Counted from the stretch's first letter, positions 54,804 to 64,000 are shown. The stretch is 64,000 nt of DNA from Dysgonomonas sp. Marseille-P4361 (GCF_900343125.1 NZ_OPYL01000005.1:124001-188000); one strand, 5' to 3'. Translations and numbers: made by a program. Notes: generated from the letters alone by a model not told the origin.

Positions 54804-54822
54804 ACAAGTTTGTTCTTAAATA

Positions 54823-54830
54823 CAAAAATA
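54823..54830 (-). promoter_or_regulatory. -7 promoter box of the glycosyltransferase pair
   Basis: Perfect TATTTTTG on the minus strand, 20 bases before the ATG, overlapping the neighbouring terminator stem. Confidence 0.5.
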
Positions 54831-54858
54831 GGGTATTTATTCAATAAATACCCTATTT
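54826..54858 (-). terminator. Terminator of the alpha-2-macroglobulin gene
   Basis: A 15-bp perfect stem (54826-54840 with 54844-54858) with a three-base loop; on the minus strand it is followed by TTTGTATTT. Confidence 0.85.
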
Positions 54859-54875
54859 ATATAAATGGTAATTTT

Positions 54876-57800
54876 CTATTGTATTACTTCAACCCATCTT
54901 CCTATAGTTCTACTTTGTTCGTCAGGGCTATACATAGCTTCTACCGAAACTGCCGGCAGATAGAATCGTCCGCAATAAGCAGCTTGCAATCTTACACGGA
55001 ACGACATAGAATAACCCGATCCGATATTGAAATATGTGTAAACCCTGTCGTCTCTGATGTCTTCATAGTTGTACGAGCTGTTTACTGTACCTGTTGCACC
55101 TTCGTTATACAGACGATTGTTGAAAATCTCCCATCCCGAAGCAAAAATTTGACTGAGTGTCATATCTGTCAAGAATTCTCCGGAAATATTTTGTACAATA
55201 ACATTGGCATAAAACTCTGTTCCTTGTTTTAGTTTTGTTACATCGATCTCATTATTGTTCTGATCAACATATTTTACAAACAAGTTAGTGCCGTTGTTTT
55301 GGGCAGGAGTATTATCTACAAGAGGTTGTGTACGTCCCAGTAATCTGACAAAGATTTCTCCTTCTCCTTTATTTCTGAAAGATATATTTATTTTTTCCTG
55401 AGGCTTAATGTCTATCTCATGGAATACATTACCCGAATTTCCTGCTGGTTGTTTCACTCTATTCAGTGTCCAGTCGTAGCTGATAGGACCAGAAGTCATC
55501 TTTTCGGCAAGTTTCGACATCGCCATCAATCCATATGCAGCCATTTGTGTAGAAATGTATCTTGCACTAAGGTCTTTAGATACTTCTCTGGCTAGCACCA
55601 AGGCTTTGTCTGTTCTTCCCAGTAAGATGTATGTTTCCATTATCATGGCCATATCGCGAGACGCACTTCCGTAGGTATTATTGTTGAACGAATATTTATC
55701 GACCTTATCGCTCACATTGTTCACAAGCTGGTTAGCCGCATCCTTTTTACCCGAAATAGCATAAGCAGCAGCAAGACGCCAACGAGCTTGTATTGTCAGG
55801 TTAGTCATTTCTTTCAAGCGGTTCATCGCTCCAAGTTCAGGTTCTTCCGCCAAGGCTAGCGTATATAATCTGTAAGCTTGTTGCAAGTCGCTCATAGAAT
55901 GGCGGTAATATGAATTGTAGATATCCGATTTGTTCCATATCTGAGCCGATTTTTTCTGGAATTGCTTCCATTTATTGATTACCGATGTTGGCACTTCCCA
56001 TCCTGCGCGTTGTGCTTCAAGTAAAAAATGTCCGGCATAGGTAGTAACCCACTCGTTAGGATAACGGTCTCCCGGCCAATAAGCAATACCTCCATCAGCC
56101 AACTGGCGGGCAGAAATGATCTTAATAGCTTCTTTTATGTTATACTCGATCTTCGCTTTCTCTTTATCCGTAAAATTCCGGAAAGCTGTTACGTATAGAA
56201 GAGGGAAAGCTTTAGAAGTAACCTGCTCTGAGCATCCGTGAGGGTATGCAAACAGATAATGTAAATTCTTGTTCAAGTTAACTCCCGGCATACGAGAAAC
56301 CTCGAGTTTAACCCAGTCTTCAGCTTGTATGGCGTCCATTGCTATTTCTAGGTTAGCTGAGTCTTTTGCTGTGACTAGGGCTTGAGAACTGAGTAATACT
56401 GGCGGATTAGGATTGCGTATCTCGATATTAATGGTTTCGGTCGCAGTTTCACCACCTCCGGTAGCTTTGATCACCACCTTCTCCTGACCAATTTTCTTAG
56501 CAACTTTAACTTTGAAATAGATTGTTTTATCTCCTGTTTCGCTAAAAGATACAGTTTGTGATTTTCCTTCAGTAAATTGGAACAAGCCATTTGACTGTAC
56601 GGATACAGAAACATTCTTCACTTTCTTATCCATTGCAAATACATTGACAGGAAGCAGAATCTCTTCATCAGGACCTGCTACACGAGGCAATGTAGAGAGA
56701 ATCATCAGAGGATTTTTCACCGCAACGGTTTTCTCGGCATTACCATATGCACCTTTCGAATTTCCGGCTACAACCATAACGCGTACAGAACCGAAATAAG
56801 AAGGTAAAGTTAGTTTATGAGTATCTGTTTTTCCCCCTTTTAGAGTGAATGGTCCAATAAATTTAACGACAGGTTTGAAGCGGCTCATCGTATTGTTACC
56901 AGGTTTTAAAGATTCGTCACCACCAATACTTAGTAGAGGTCCTATTTTTCCCGTTTGAGCACCGACTACCTGATCGTACATATCCCAAGTGCGAACACCT
57001 AAGGCTTGACGTGAGTAAAAATCATGCCATGCATTTGGAGTTTTGAACGAAGTAAGATCAAGTAATCCTTCGTCTACAATGGCTAGAGTATATGTCATAT
57101 CTTTACGGTTCTTTTCCGAAACAGAAACCGTAAACTCTTTTTCAGGTCTCAATTCATCAGGCATATTTATGACTGGAGAAAGGATTGTTTCGCTGTTCTC
57201 AACATTCACATTAATTACTCCATACATACGGATAGGCAATCCATTGTCAGTCTGTGCGTTAGGTTGTAACAGACTGGCAAAAATATAAAAGTTAGGAGTC
57301 ATTTCTTCCGTAACGGTGAATGTGTACTTGGTATCCTCGTTAGCACTTGTGTTGACCCATTCTTTGGATAGAACTTTAGATCCGTCTTCGATACTTATCA
57401 AAGCTTTTCCATTCGAACTCTTAGGAATGATAACAGATGCTGTTTCTCCTACTTTGTATTTTTGTTTATCAGTAGTAAACGAAAGCATTGTCAGTCCATT
57501 CGGGTCGTCTTTTTGGGAGCGTCCTCTCCACGAAGGCCAGTCTACATAAAGTGTTTTACCAGTGATATGTCCTCCATCCTGATCGTTGACCATAACAAGA
57601 TAACGTCCCCAGTCCGGATATTCGACACGGAATTTAACTTTAGCCTTTCCGTTGGATGTAGATATGTCTTGATTCAAAATAACTTCAGTAGACGTATTGT
57701 TGACATAAGAAGCCAAATTATCGTTCGAGTTCCACCACCAAGCCCAGTCTATCTTATAGATCTTTACATTAATATTTTTTCTGTTGATAGGTTTTCCTTC

Positions 57801-60449
57801 CGGAGATAGTGTGATAATATCGAGCATGTTGTCTTTGTCTGTTTCCATCCATCCATAATCTCTATCGGTAGGAGCCTTGACTCCTACATATGCTGGGAAC
57901 GGAGAATAAGCAGATGTCTGAGTGTAAATGCTTGCATCACCACCCGTCTCAAATACACGCGATACTATGTTAGCTTTTAGCATGCCCGGTGCACTTGCCG
58001 CCTGTGGTAGGCTTGCGCTTACAGACGCATTTCCTGAAGCATCTAATTTGCCATCAAAGATTGTATAAGTATCGGTGCTGAAAGATGATGTAGGGTTGTT
58101 GAACGTATATTGTTCGTATCCCTTGAACGGATTGTGTACTTTATTCAACGTCATTTCTACTTTTGCTGCCAGATTAGCTGCAACAGCACCATGTAGCCAC
58201 TGAGAAGATAATGTTCCATGAAACGATCCGCTTCCTGCATCTATCATATCTCCTACATTAAGTCTAACCTTTAGGCGATTGGGTTTTACTGTTTCTATTT
58301 TCAGTGTTTTGTAGAAAGTAACGCCTCCTACTTTTACTCTGGCTTGCCAGTTACCGGTAATGGCATTGGCATCGGTAGCCATACGGAATGGGTAGAATCC
58401 ATCTTTACCCGAAGTAGAAACATGTCTTTGTGCTAGTTGTCCTCTAGGGTTGTATAGCTCTAAAGAAACAGGATGATCCTTGGGCAGAGTTTGATTTTTA
58501 TCATCAAGTATAAAGGTAGTGTAGATAGAATCTCCTGGACGCCATACACCACGTTCTCCATAAATATAACCTTTCAGACCTTTTTCGATCTGTTTTCCGC
58601 TAACATCAAAATTACTAAGAGATAAAGAGAGGTTAGATGTTACCTTCAAGTAGCCTTTTTCTTTTCCATTAGATGCTACAACAACAAATGGAACGCCTCC
58701 ATTGTACTCTATAGTAGTGAAACCATTGCTATCGGTAGTTCCACTTCCTATTCGTTGCATCTGATAATTGTAGATGTCTACAGTTGCACCCGAAATAGGA
58801 GAAGTAGTCAATATATTGGCAAGGGCTACAAGCATTTTCTTTTCACCGCCAAGTTTTGTTGTGATACCAATATTTGAAGCCAGAGCAATCGTCGAATTTG
58901 ATTTATTCATGTAATAAGATGCGTGGCAAGGATTGTCTCGCTCATCCCAGTCGTAATTATCCCAATCCCAATTTTCGTAATAATAATAACCAGGATTGTC
59001 CCATGTGGCTTCATCCTCTTCGCTGATTTGATTGTCAAATCTTTCTAAAGTAGCCTCTTCCGGAAGCTGAGGTGTTACTCCATCGCAAGGGTATAGGGAA
59101 TATTCCTGCTTATAAGTAAAGTCGACCCGATAAATAGCTCCGGGGTCTTGTTTCATTAATTTGGACAAATCAAGAGAGAAGTTGTTCCATTCACTTAGTT
59201 TCATTGTCGGATCCTCATTGAGGCGGATGCGTTTTTTCAGGATCAAGCGACCAAATCGTTTAATCTCGTCACTTCCTCCTAAGTTATTTGCTTGTAGATA
59301 GCCCAGAATATTGTTTTCAAATATCTTGATCACTTTTACATCCACTGCCCAAAGATTTACGGCTTGGAATGGAATAATGAGATTTTCGGAATTAGGAAGA
59401 ATATTGCCGGAATTAAGCAGCTGTACATCAGGTTTGCTTTGCTGAAAGCTTACACTGGCTACATAATCTTCTTCCATCTTTATATTTGCAGCACTTTTTA
59501 GCTCTTTAAATACTTTCAGTTCTATACTTGTACCTCTGACTGTTTTGTCCAAATATAACTTTAATACATTCTTTTGTATATCGTAGGTATAATTAGTTAT
59601 TTGTCCCGGACGTATCAGCCCTTGTATATTTTGATTGATAGAAAGAGGATCACTAAATGTGATACTTATACACTCTTGAGGAGAATATTCTGTTGATACA
59701 TCTATAACCTTAAACAGAGGCATTCGAGGTATTGGTATTTTAAATTCTCTATTCGGCTCTTTTTTTACATTAATAGGGTCTCCTTTTACGTGAAGAGTAT
59801 ATTCTAGATCTTTTTCGGTTCTGTACAAGCTATCAATAGATATTGTAAAACGTCCTTTGGTTTCTGTAGGAGTTACTTTTATTTTTGCTTTATCCAGTTT
59901 TTCTCCACCTGATAGAGAAAATATTTTTTGAACATCGTCAAACTTTGCATCATCAGCAAGAAGCAAAGTACCTTGTACATTATTCCAATTGAGGTTGTTT
60001 TCTTTTATTGGAGAGTAAGGATTCAGCTTGATGTCATAATTCTGTTCAGGAACATTAAATCCAAACTCAAAGCTTTTGAATTTGCTATCAACTTTCAACA
60101 CTTTGTCTAAAGAAAAACTAGCTTTGTATTCTTGTCCTTGTTTCAACTCGCCTGATTCGGGAACGAATTTTATTGTTCGGGAATTTACCCAAAAAGTTTT
60201 TCCTTTGATTGAAGGTGAAAAGTTGAATAGTTTCTGTTCTATTTCTTTATTCAATTCTACAGTAGGAATGTCTTGAGTGAGCTCAATTTGGATCTCGGAT
60301 GAGGAAGAAATCTTTCCGTAGGTGAATGCTGCTATATATTTAGCAAACTCGGAATTTATCTCTTGTGAATCGTCTTTGCTTTTGCAAGAATAGATGATGA
60401 AGAGACATGAAGCTAGGAATAAGCTAAGTAAAAGTGCTGTTCTTTTCAT
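54876..60449 (-). CDS. Alpha-2-macroglobulin-family lipoprotein
   Basis: A very large (1857-residue) envelope lipoprotein related to bacterial alpha-2-macroglobulins, which trap attacking proteases. The signal ends in IYSC (Cys22), followed by KSKDD, resembling a surface-export signal. Many beta-sandwich (MG) domains fill the first 1100 residues, with a bait-like region before FYSRQALGVRTWD. The thioester motif in YPHGCSEQ (Cys1406 to Gln1409) keeps the C-x-E-Q pattern, with Ser in place of the usual Gly. The alpha-toroid (ARQLADGGIAYWPGD) and C-terminal domains follow. A promoter with TTG and TATATTTG lies at 60505-60533. It could serve in defence of the outer surface; that role is known for family members, not shown here. 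Confidence 0.92.
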   Translation of the reverse strand: MKRTALLLSLFLASCLFIIYSCKSKDDSQEINSEFAKYIAAFTYGKISSSSEIQIELTQDIPTVELNKEIEQKLFNFSPSIKGKTFWVNSRTIKFVPESGELKQGQEYKASFSLDKVLKVDSKFKSFEFGFNVPEQNYDIKLNPYSPIKENNLNWNNVQGTLLLADDAKFDDVQKIFSLSGGEKLDKAKIKVTPTETKGRFTISIDSLYRTEKDLEYTLHVKGDPINVKKEPNREFKIPIPRMPLFKVIDVSTEYSPQECISITFSDPLSINQNIQGLIRPGQITNYTYDIQKNVLKLYLDKTVRGTSIELKVFKELKSAANIKMEEDYVASVSFQQSKPDVQLLNSGNILPNSENLIIPFQAVNLWAVDVKVIKIFENNILGYLQANNLGGSDEIKRFGRLILKKRIRLNEDPTMKLSEWNNFSLDLSKLMKQDPGAIYRVDFTYKQEYSLYPCDGVTPQLPEEATLERFDNQISEEDEATWDNPGYYYYENWDWDNYDWDERDNPCHASYYMNKSNSTIALASNIGITTKLGGEKKMLVALANILTTSPISGATVDIYNYQMQRIGSGTTDSNGFTTIEYNGGVPFVVVASNGKEKGYLKVTSNLSLSLSNFDVSGKQIEKGLKGYIYGERGVWRPGDSIYTTFILDDKNQTLPKDHPVSLELYNPRGQLAQRHVSTSGKDGFYPFRMATDANAITGNWQARVKVGGVTFYKTLKIETVKPNRLKVRLNVGDMIDAGSGSFHGTLSSQWLHGAVAANLAAKVEMTLNKVHNPFKGYEQYTFNNPTSSFSTDTYTIFDGKLDASGNASVSASLPQAASAPGMLKANIVSRVFETGGDASIYTQTSAYSPFPAYVGVKAPTDRDYGWMETDKDNMLDIITLSPEGKPINRKNINVKIYKIDWAWWWNSNDNLASYVNNTSTEVILNQDISTSNGKAKVKFRVEYPDWGRYLVMVNDQDGGHITGKTLYVDWPSWRGRSQKDDPNGLTMLSFTTDKQKYKVGETASVIIPKSSNGKALISIEDGSKVLSKEWVNTSANEDTKYTFTVTEEMTPNFYIFASLLQPNAQTDNGLPIRMYGVINVNVENSETILSPVINMPDELRPEKEFTVSVSEKNRKDMTYTLAIVDEGLLDLTSFKTPNAWHDFYSRQALGVRTWDMYDQVVGAQTGKIGPLLSIGGDESLKPGNNTMSRFKPVVKFIGPFTLKGGKTDTHKLTLPSYFGSVRVMVVAGNSKGAYGNAEKTVAVKNPLMILSTLPRVAGPDEEILLPVNVFAMDKKVKNVSVSVQSNGLFQFTEGKSQTVSFSETGDKTIYFKVKVAKKIGQEKVVIKATGGGETATETINIEIRNPNPPVLLSSQALVTAKDSANLEIAMDAIQAEDWVKLEVSRMPGVNLNKNLHYLFAYPHGCSEQVTSKAFPLLYVTAFRNFTDKEKAKIEYNIKEAIKIISARQLADGGIAYWPGDRYPNEWVTTYAGHFLLEAQRAGWEVPTSVINKWKQFQKKSAQIWNKSDIYNSYYRHSMSDLQQAYRLYTLALAEEPELGAMNRLKEMTNLTIQARWRLAAAYAISGKKDAANQLVNNVSDKVDKYSFNNNTYGSASRDMAMIMETYILLGRTDKALVLAREVSKDLSARYISTQMAAYGLMAMSKLAEKMTSGPISYDWTLNRVKQPAGNSGNVFHEIDIKPQEKINISFRNKGEGEIFVRLLGRTQPLVDNTPAQNNGTNLFVKYVDQNNNEIDVTKLKQGTEFYANVIVQNISGEFLTDMTLSQIFASGWEIFNNRLYNEGATGTVNSSYNYEDIRDDRVYTYFNIGSGYSMSFRVRLQAAYCGRFYLPAVSVEAMYSPDEQSRTIGRWVEVIQ

Positions 60450-60504
60450 ATCGATGAGTTTTGTGTCTGATGTAAATATCTTGTGTCCTTTTAAGGATTA
60501 TTTA

Positions 60505-60533
60505 CAAATATAAGTGTTTTTAGTATTAGTCAA
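60505..60533 (-). promoter_or_regulatory. Promoter of the alpha-2-macroglobulin gene
   Basis: On the minus strand TTG (60531-60533), 18 bases, TATATTTG (60505-60512); leader of about 50 bases. Confidence 0.55.
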
Positions 60534-60689
60534 TGCTTAAACTTACTAATTCTAAATGTTTTATTGTGTGTTTTCTAAGAAACTCTATTCAAAAAGAGGA
60601 TAAATGAGAATATATTTTCCTCGCCCGGAAAAAAAGAAATAAATCGAGAGGGAAAATAGAAGATATTTAAGTTATTGTACTCCCTGAAA

Positions 60690-61487
60690 TTAAATGAAGA
60701 GATAGAGACTGAAGGCCATAACTGCCATTCCTGCAACAAGTCCCATGATAGAAATATGGTGTTTGCCATATTTTTCGGCACTAGGTAATAATTCATCTAA
60801 AGAAATGAAAACCATGATGCCTGAAACAGCGGCAAGAATGATACCATTCATAGTAAGAGTCCAAAATTGCATAAGAAAGAAATAGGCTATTAATGCCCCA
60901 AAAGGCTCAGCCAACCCAGAAGCGAAAGATAGCCAGAATGCTTTTTTCCGATTACCTGTAGCATGATATATAGGCACAGCAACAGCAATACCCTCTGGTA
61001 TGTTGTGTATAGCTATGGCTATGGTGATAGGTATTGCTACATCCAGCGAGCTTAGGGCAGAGGTGAAAGTTGCTATCCCTTCAGGGAAGTTATGGATTGC
61101 AATAGATAAGGCAACAACCAATCCGGTGCGCTTAAGAGCTCGTTTCTTATCGCCCATGTCTTCTACTCCTTGGATCTCATGAGGATTCATCGATTTGGGA
61201 ATAGCAAAGTCTATGAGGTTGATAAATGCAATTCCGGCAAAGAAAGCAAGTATAAGGTACAGAGTCCCTTGTTTTTCGCCGAAAGCAGAAACTAACTGAT
61301 CTAGCCCTTGTGGCATCATTTCCATAAAAGAGACATAGAGCATAATACCTGCCGAAAAACCGAGCGAAGCACACAAAAAATTAGTGTTTGTCTGCTTTGC
61401 TAAAAGGGCTATAAGGCTACCTATTCCGGTAGATAGACCAGCGAAGGCGGTTAGGGCGAATGCTAATAGAATACTATGTTCTGTCAT
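60690..61487 (-). CDS. zupT: ZIP-family metal transporter (ZupT-like)
   Basis: An eight-helix inner-membrane importer of zinc or other divalent metals. The metal-site helices carry IHNFPEGIATF and IHNIPEGIAVAVPIY, the two hallmark motifs of ZupT, and SGIMVFISLDELLP follows. The 265 residues match the prokaryotic family. A TATCTTTG -7 box on the minus strand at 61508-61515 stands 20 bases before the ATG. No metal-responsive operator is recognisable by eye. Confidence 0.94.
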   Translation of the reverse strand: MTEHSILLAFALTAFAGLSTGIGSLIALLAKQTNTNFLCASLGFSAGIMLYVSFMEMMPQGLDQLVSAFGEKQGTLYLILAFFAGIAFINLIDFAIPKSMNPHEIQGVEDMGDKKRALKRTGLVVALSIAIHNFPEGIATFTSALSSLDVAIPITIAIAIHNIPEGIAVAVPIYHATGNRKKAFWLSFASGLAEPFGALIAYFFLMQFWTLTMNGIILAAVSGIMVFISLDELLPSAEKYGKHHISIMGLVAGMAVMAFSLYLFI

Positions 61488-61507
61488 GTTTAGTGATTAA
61501 TCCAGTG

Positions 61508-61515
61508 CAAAGATA
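61508..61515 (-). promoter_or_regulatory. -7 promoter box of zupT
   Basis: Perfect TATCTTTG on the minus strand. Confidence 0.5.
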
Positions 61516-61648
61516 AAATATAAGTTTTTAAGGATTGTATAATTTTCAAATAAACCATAGAGGAATTTTACATATAGGAGCAATTTCGCTATTTTTAGGT
61601 CACAACTCCTATTAAAATTGATAATTACAGTAAAAAAAATAATGATAT

Positions 61649-63040
61649 ATGGTAGAGGTTAAAAGTAAAGGGAAAACAGGTTCGCTCCTGTTTGTAATTT
61701 GTTTAGGAGCTTCTTTAGTTCCGTTTATGAGTTCCGCCTTAAATTTAGCCCTTCCTTATATCAACGAAGAATTATCTCTTGATGCAGTCATGTCTGGCTG
61801 GGTGCCAGCATCATATATGTTATCGACAGCAATTTTGCAGATTCCATGTGCGCGTATTGCCGATATGATAGGGCGTCGCAAAATATTTATATGGGGAGCT
61901 GTTCTTTTTACTATATTCTCGGTCATGAGCGGATTAGCAACAACAGGAACTGGTCTCATTGTTTATCGCTTTCTCTCGGGAGTGGGTAGTGCTATGATGT
62001 TCGGAACAAGTACGGCTATATTGACTTCCTCTGTCCCTGTTGAAAAACGCGGGACAGCACTTGGAACTATCGCTGCAACTGTCTATTTTTCGTTGGCAGC
62101 AGGTCCTTTTCTGGGAGGAATGCTTACTCAGTACTTCACTTGGCACAGTCTGTTTTATGTATCTGCTCTTGTTAGCTTGATGGTTGCAATTGGAGCTATC
62201 CTTGTAATAAAAGAAGACTGGAAAGAAGAAACGAAGAGTAAATTTGATATAATAGGATCTATCTTATTTGCCATAGGATTATCTTCTCTTATCTATGGTT
62301 TTTCGGAGTTGCCGCATATCAAAGGTTTTGTGCTGATTGGGGTGGGTATTACCATTCTTATCGTATTTGGCATATATGAGAAAAAGCAAGAATATCCGGT
62401 TTTTAATATTCGTGTTTTTCTCGAAAACAGAGTCTTTCGCCTATCTTCTATTTCTGCACTGATAAATTATTCTGCAACTTTTGCTATATCTTTTATGCTC
62501 AGTCTCTATCTTCAATATGTACGTGGCTTATCACCCAGAGATGCAGGATTGATACTGATCGTACAATCGATGGTGCAAGCATTAGTTTCTCTGAAATCGG
62601 GGCGGCTATCGGATAAGATGTCTGCCACATTTTTGACTACAATGGGGATGGCTATTATAGCTGTCGGACTCTTTGGATTGTGTTTTATTACAGATACAAC
62701 AAGCTACTATTTTCTAATAACGCTCCTCGTACTGTTAGGTTTTGGTTTTGGAATATTCTCTTCTCCTAACACTAATATAGTGATGAGTTCGGTAGAGAAG
62801 AAAAATTACAGTATGGCTTCGGCTACATTAGGTACAATGCGTTTGACAGGGCAATCTTTTAGCATGGGGATAGCAATAATGGCTATATCCTTGATGGTAG
62901 GGAATGTGAAAATAACGCCATCTGTACACGACGAGCTGATAGTAAGTATGAAGATAACATTTGTCATCTTTTTTGTCTTGTGTTTATTTGGTGTTTATGC
63001 TTCGTCCGTACGAGAAAAGAGGAGGAGCAAGGGTGCGTAA
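61649..63040 (+). CDS. MFS transporter, DHA2-like drug exporter
   Basis: A 463-residue major facilitator of the fourteen-helix DHA2 type. Motif A in loop 2-3 reads ARIADMIGRRKIFIWG, the start of helix 1 LLFVICLGASLVPFMSSALN, and the antiporter motif C region GTIAATVYFSLAAGPFLGG lies in helix 5. Proton-driven export of drugs or metabolites is expected, substrate unknown. It is the first gene of a rightward run; the lipoprotein starts 89 bases downstream. Confidence 0.9.
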   Translation: MVEVKSKGKTGSLLFVICLGASLVPFMSSALNLALPYINEELSLDAVMSGWVPASYMLSTAILQIPCARIADMIGRRKIFIWGAVLFTIFSVMSGLATTGTGLIVYRFLSGVGSAMMFGTSTAILTSSVPVEKRGTALGTIAATVYFSLAAGPFLGGMLTQYFTWHSLFYVSALVSLMVAIGAILVIKEDWKEETKSKFDIIGSILFAIGLSSLIYGFSELPHIKGFVLIGVGITILIVFGIYEKKQEYPVFNIRVFLENRVFRLSSISALINYSATFAISFMLSLYLQYVRGLSPRDAGLILIVQSMVQALVSLKSGRLSDKMSATFLTTMGMAIIAVGLFGLCFITDTTSYYFLITLLVLLGFGFGIFSSPNTNIVMSSVEKKNYSMASATLGTMRLTGQSFSMGIAIMAISLMVGNVKITPSVHDELIVSMKITFVIFFVLCLFGVYASSVREKRRSKGA

Positions 63041-63129
63041 CTATCTTTAACAGAAGAAAGAGTTCGTATTTTGCCAATATTTCACAGAATACCTATCTTT
63101 ACCCATTGTAAACTATAACCAATATTGAT

Positions 63130-63585
63130 ATGAAGAAGATATTGTTCTATACATTGTGTTCATTCTTGATGCTAAGTCTATTTACTTATTGTGGACAAAA
63201 AGCAGACAAAAAAACTGGGGAAATAGAAACTCAGGAGCAGACTCAGGAGCAGAAAGAAAAGGCTACATCCTATTATCTGAAACTAGCCGAAAAAGAAAAT
63301 AAAAATATGCCTCAGGTGTATAACGGAGGTATAAGGTTAGATAAACTCGAAGCTGTATCAAAGAACGAATTTAAGTATTACTATACTATGACAAACGATC
63401 CGAATGTGTCGCAAGAAGAATTTGTCAGAAGCTCAAAACTTCCTCTTTCTTTGGGTATACGAGAAAGTAAAGACAAAATTTTCGAAACATTCAAAAAAGA
63501 CAAGATGACTTTGATCTATGCATATTACAAAATGGATGGAAGTCTTTTTGCCGAAGTTGTATTAACACCGGAAGATTATAAATAA
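63130..63585 (+). CDS. Small hypothetical lipoprotein
   Basis: A 151-residue protein with signal MKKILFYTLCSFLMLSLFTY and Cys21 as the probable lipidated residue, then a Lys/Glu/Gln-rich linker (ETQEQTQEQKEKATS). The folded part (about 55-151) is alpha/beta with the closing KMDGSLFAEVVLTPEDYK. I recognise no family. The Dabb gene begins 15 bases after the stop, so the two are likely one transcript. Confidence 0.75.
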   Translation: MKKILFYTLCSFLMLSLFTYCGQKADKKTGEIETQEQTQEQKEKATSYYLKLAEKENKNMPQVYNGGIRLDKLEAVSKNEFKYYYTMTNDPNVSQEEFVRSSKLPLSLGIRESKDKIFETFKKDKMTLIYAYYKMDGSLFAEVVLTPEDYK

Positions 63586-63600
63586 AATAAAGAGAAAAGA

Positions 63601-63900
63601 ATGATTAAGCATATTGTAATGTGGAAGCTTAAAGAAGAAGCTCATGGAAATGATAAAGCAACAAATGCGAGACTGATTAAAGAAAAACTGGAAAATCTGA
63701 ATGGAAAAATAGATGGTTTACTAAAACTGGAAGTTGGTCTGGATTTTTTAGGAGGGGGCAATTTCGACGTTGTTTTATATTCAGAATTAGCGAGTAAGTC
63801 GGATCTTGATGTTTATCAAAATCATCCTCTACATCAAGCTACATTACCTTTCATCAGAGAAGCTGTTGAAGAAAGAAAAGCAGTAGATTACGAATTATAA
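63601..63900 (+). CDS. Dabb-family (stress-responsive A/B barrel) protein
   Basis: A 99-residue dimeric alpha/beta-barrel protein: IKHIVMWKLKEEA at the start, GLLKLEVGLDFLGGGNFDVV in the middle and the Dabb hallmark YQNHPLHQATLPFIREAVEER near the end. Family members include plant stress proteins and some enzymes of polyketide or alkyl-chain metabolism, but most bacterial ones have no known reaction. It lies 15 bases after the small lipoprotein gene and one base before the next start codon. Confidence 0.9.
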   Translation: MIKHIVMWKLKEEAHGNDKATNARLIKEKLENLNGKIDGLLKLEVGLDFLGGGNFDVVLYSELASKSDLDVYQNHPLHQATLPFIREAVEERKAVDYEL

Positions 63901-63901
63901 T

Positions 63902-64000
63902 ATGCAGGAAATAATACAGGATATTCGTCGTAAGTGTCGTCTTGCGATGAACGGAATAGCTTCTACTAGCATGAGGCAAAGAGGTTTGGCATACAAGATA
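63902..64000 (+). CDS. N-terminal fragment of a further gene, possibly DNA alkylation-repeat (AlkD-like)
   Basis: The ATG at 63902 opens a frame that runs off the right edge (33 codons visible: MQEIIQDIRRKCRLAMNGIA and onward to GLAYKI). The one-base gap to the Dabb stop supports a real operon gene. The start resembles, from memory, Bacteroidales proteins annotated as DNA alkylation-repeat proteins, but 33 residues are too few to be sure. Confidence 0.55.
   Translation, partial: MQEIIQDIRRKCRLAMNGIASTSMRQRGLAYKI

Noticed and set aside
54810-55232. Plus-strand frame opposite the macroglobulin C-terminus
   Set aside because: Shadow frame without promoter or family features; the minus-strand gene fully explains the region.

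Overview
The window reads as a stretch of chromosome from an AT-rich member of the Bacteroidota, most likely order Bacteroidales and perhaps close to Dysgonomonas (the genus is inference). Supporting signs are the many TAnnTTTG -7 promoter boxes, some with a TTG about 20 bases upstream, that characterise this phylum, a TonB-dependent receptor, a carboxypeptidase-regulatory-like secreted protein, two DUF6340-type lipoproteins, an HTH_40-tailed Pif1-like helicase and many short-signal lipoproteins. About 55 protein genes are packed on both strands. I see no rRNA, tRNA, CRISPR array, insertion sequence, integrase or phage gene.

Layout. 1-5.1 kb: CCA-adding enzyme (cut by the left edge), a lipoprotein, a Nudix-fold regulator, an OmpA-type lipoprotein, an acidic small protein and a first rhomboid protease. 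5.2-9.6 kb: a secreted carboxypeptidase-regulatory-like protein, a TonB-dependent receptor and an orphan membrane-anchored protein. 9.7-20.6 kb: RlmI methyltransferase, two tandem LtaS-type sulfatase-fold membrane enzymes, glyA, a TPR/PD40 protein, and an overlapping operon of two rhomboids plus a membrane EEP-family hydrolase. 20.8-28.7 kb: HU, argS, DsbD-like reductase, MazG, an amidase and enolase. 28.9-34.4 kb: two tandem DUF6340 lipoproteins, the helicase, a truncated FMN reductase and a PAQR/hemolysin III protein.

34.5-47.3 kb: uracil permease behind a terminator-bearing leader, ndk, an M23/LysM envelope peptidase, ung, a MATE exporter, flavodoxin, tsaB, RNase R, AIM24, and hpt-adk-obg. 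48-51.8 kb: pgeF followed by a putrescine-from-agmatine cluster (aguA, an interrupted small gene, aguB, AlkC-like repeat protein). 51.9-64 kb: an MFS transporter, two tandem putative glycosyltransferases, a very large alpha-2-macroglobulin lipoprotein, a ZIP metal transporter, a second MFS transporter, a small lipoprotein, a Dabb protein and the first codons of a further gene.

Most of the content is core housekeeping: nucleotide metabolism (ndk, hpt, adk, mazG, uracil permease), translation (argS, cca, rlmI, tsaB, obg) and envelope maintenance. No obviously new defence or mobile system is visible. The points most worth a second look are the small gene with an in-frame TAA inside the agu operon, the promoter-plus-terminator leader of the uracil permease, the truncated FMN reductase abutting the PAQR gene, the rhomboid-rhomboid-EEP operon, and the tandem paralogue pairs of unknown substrate.
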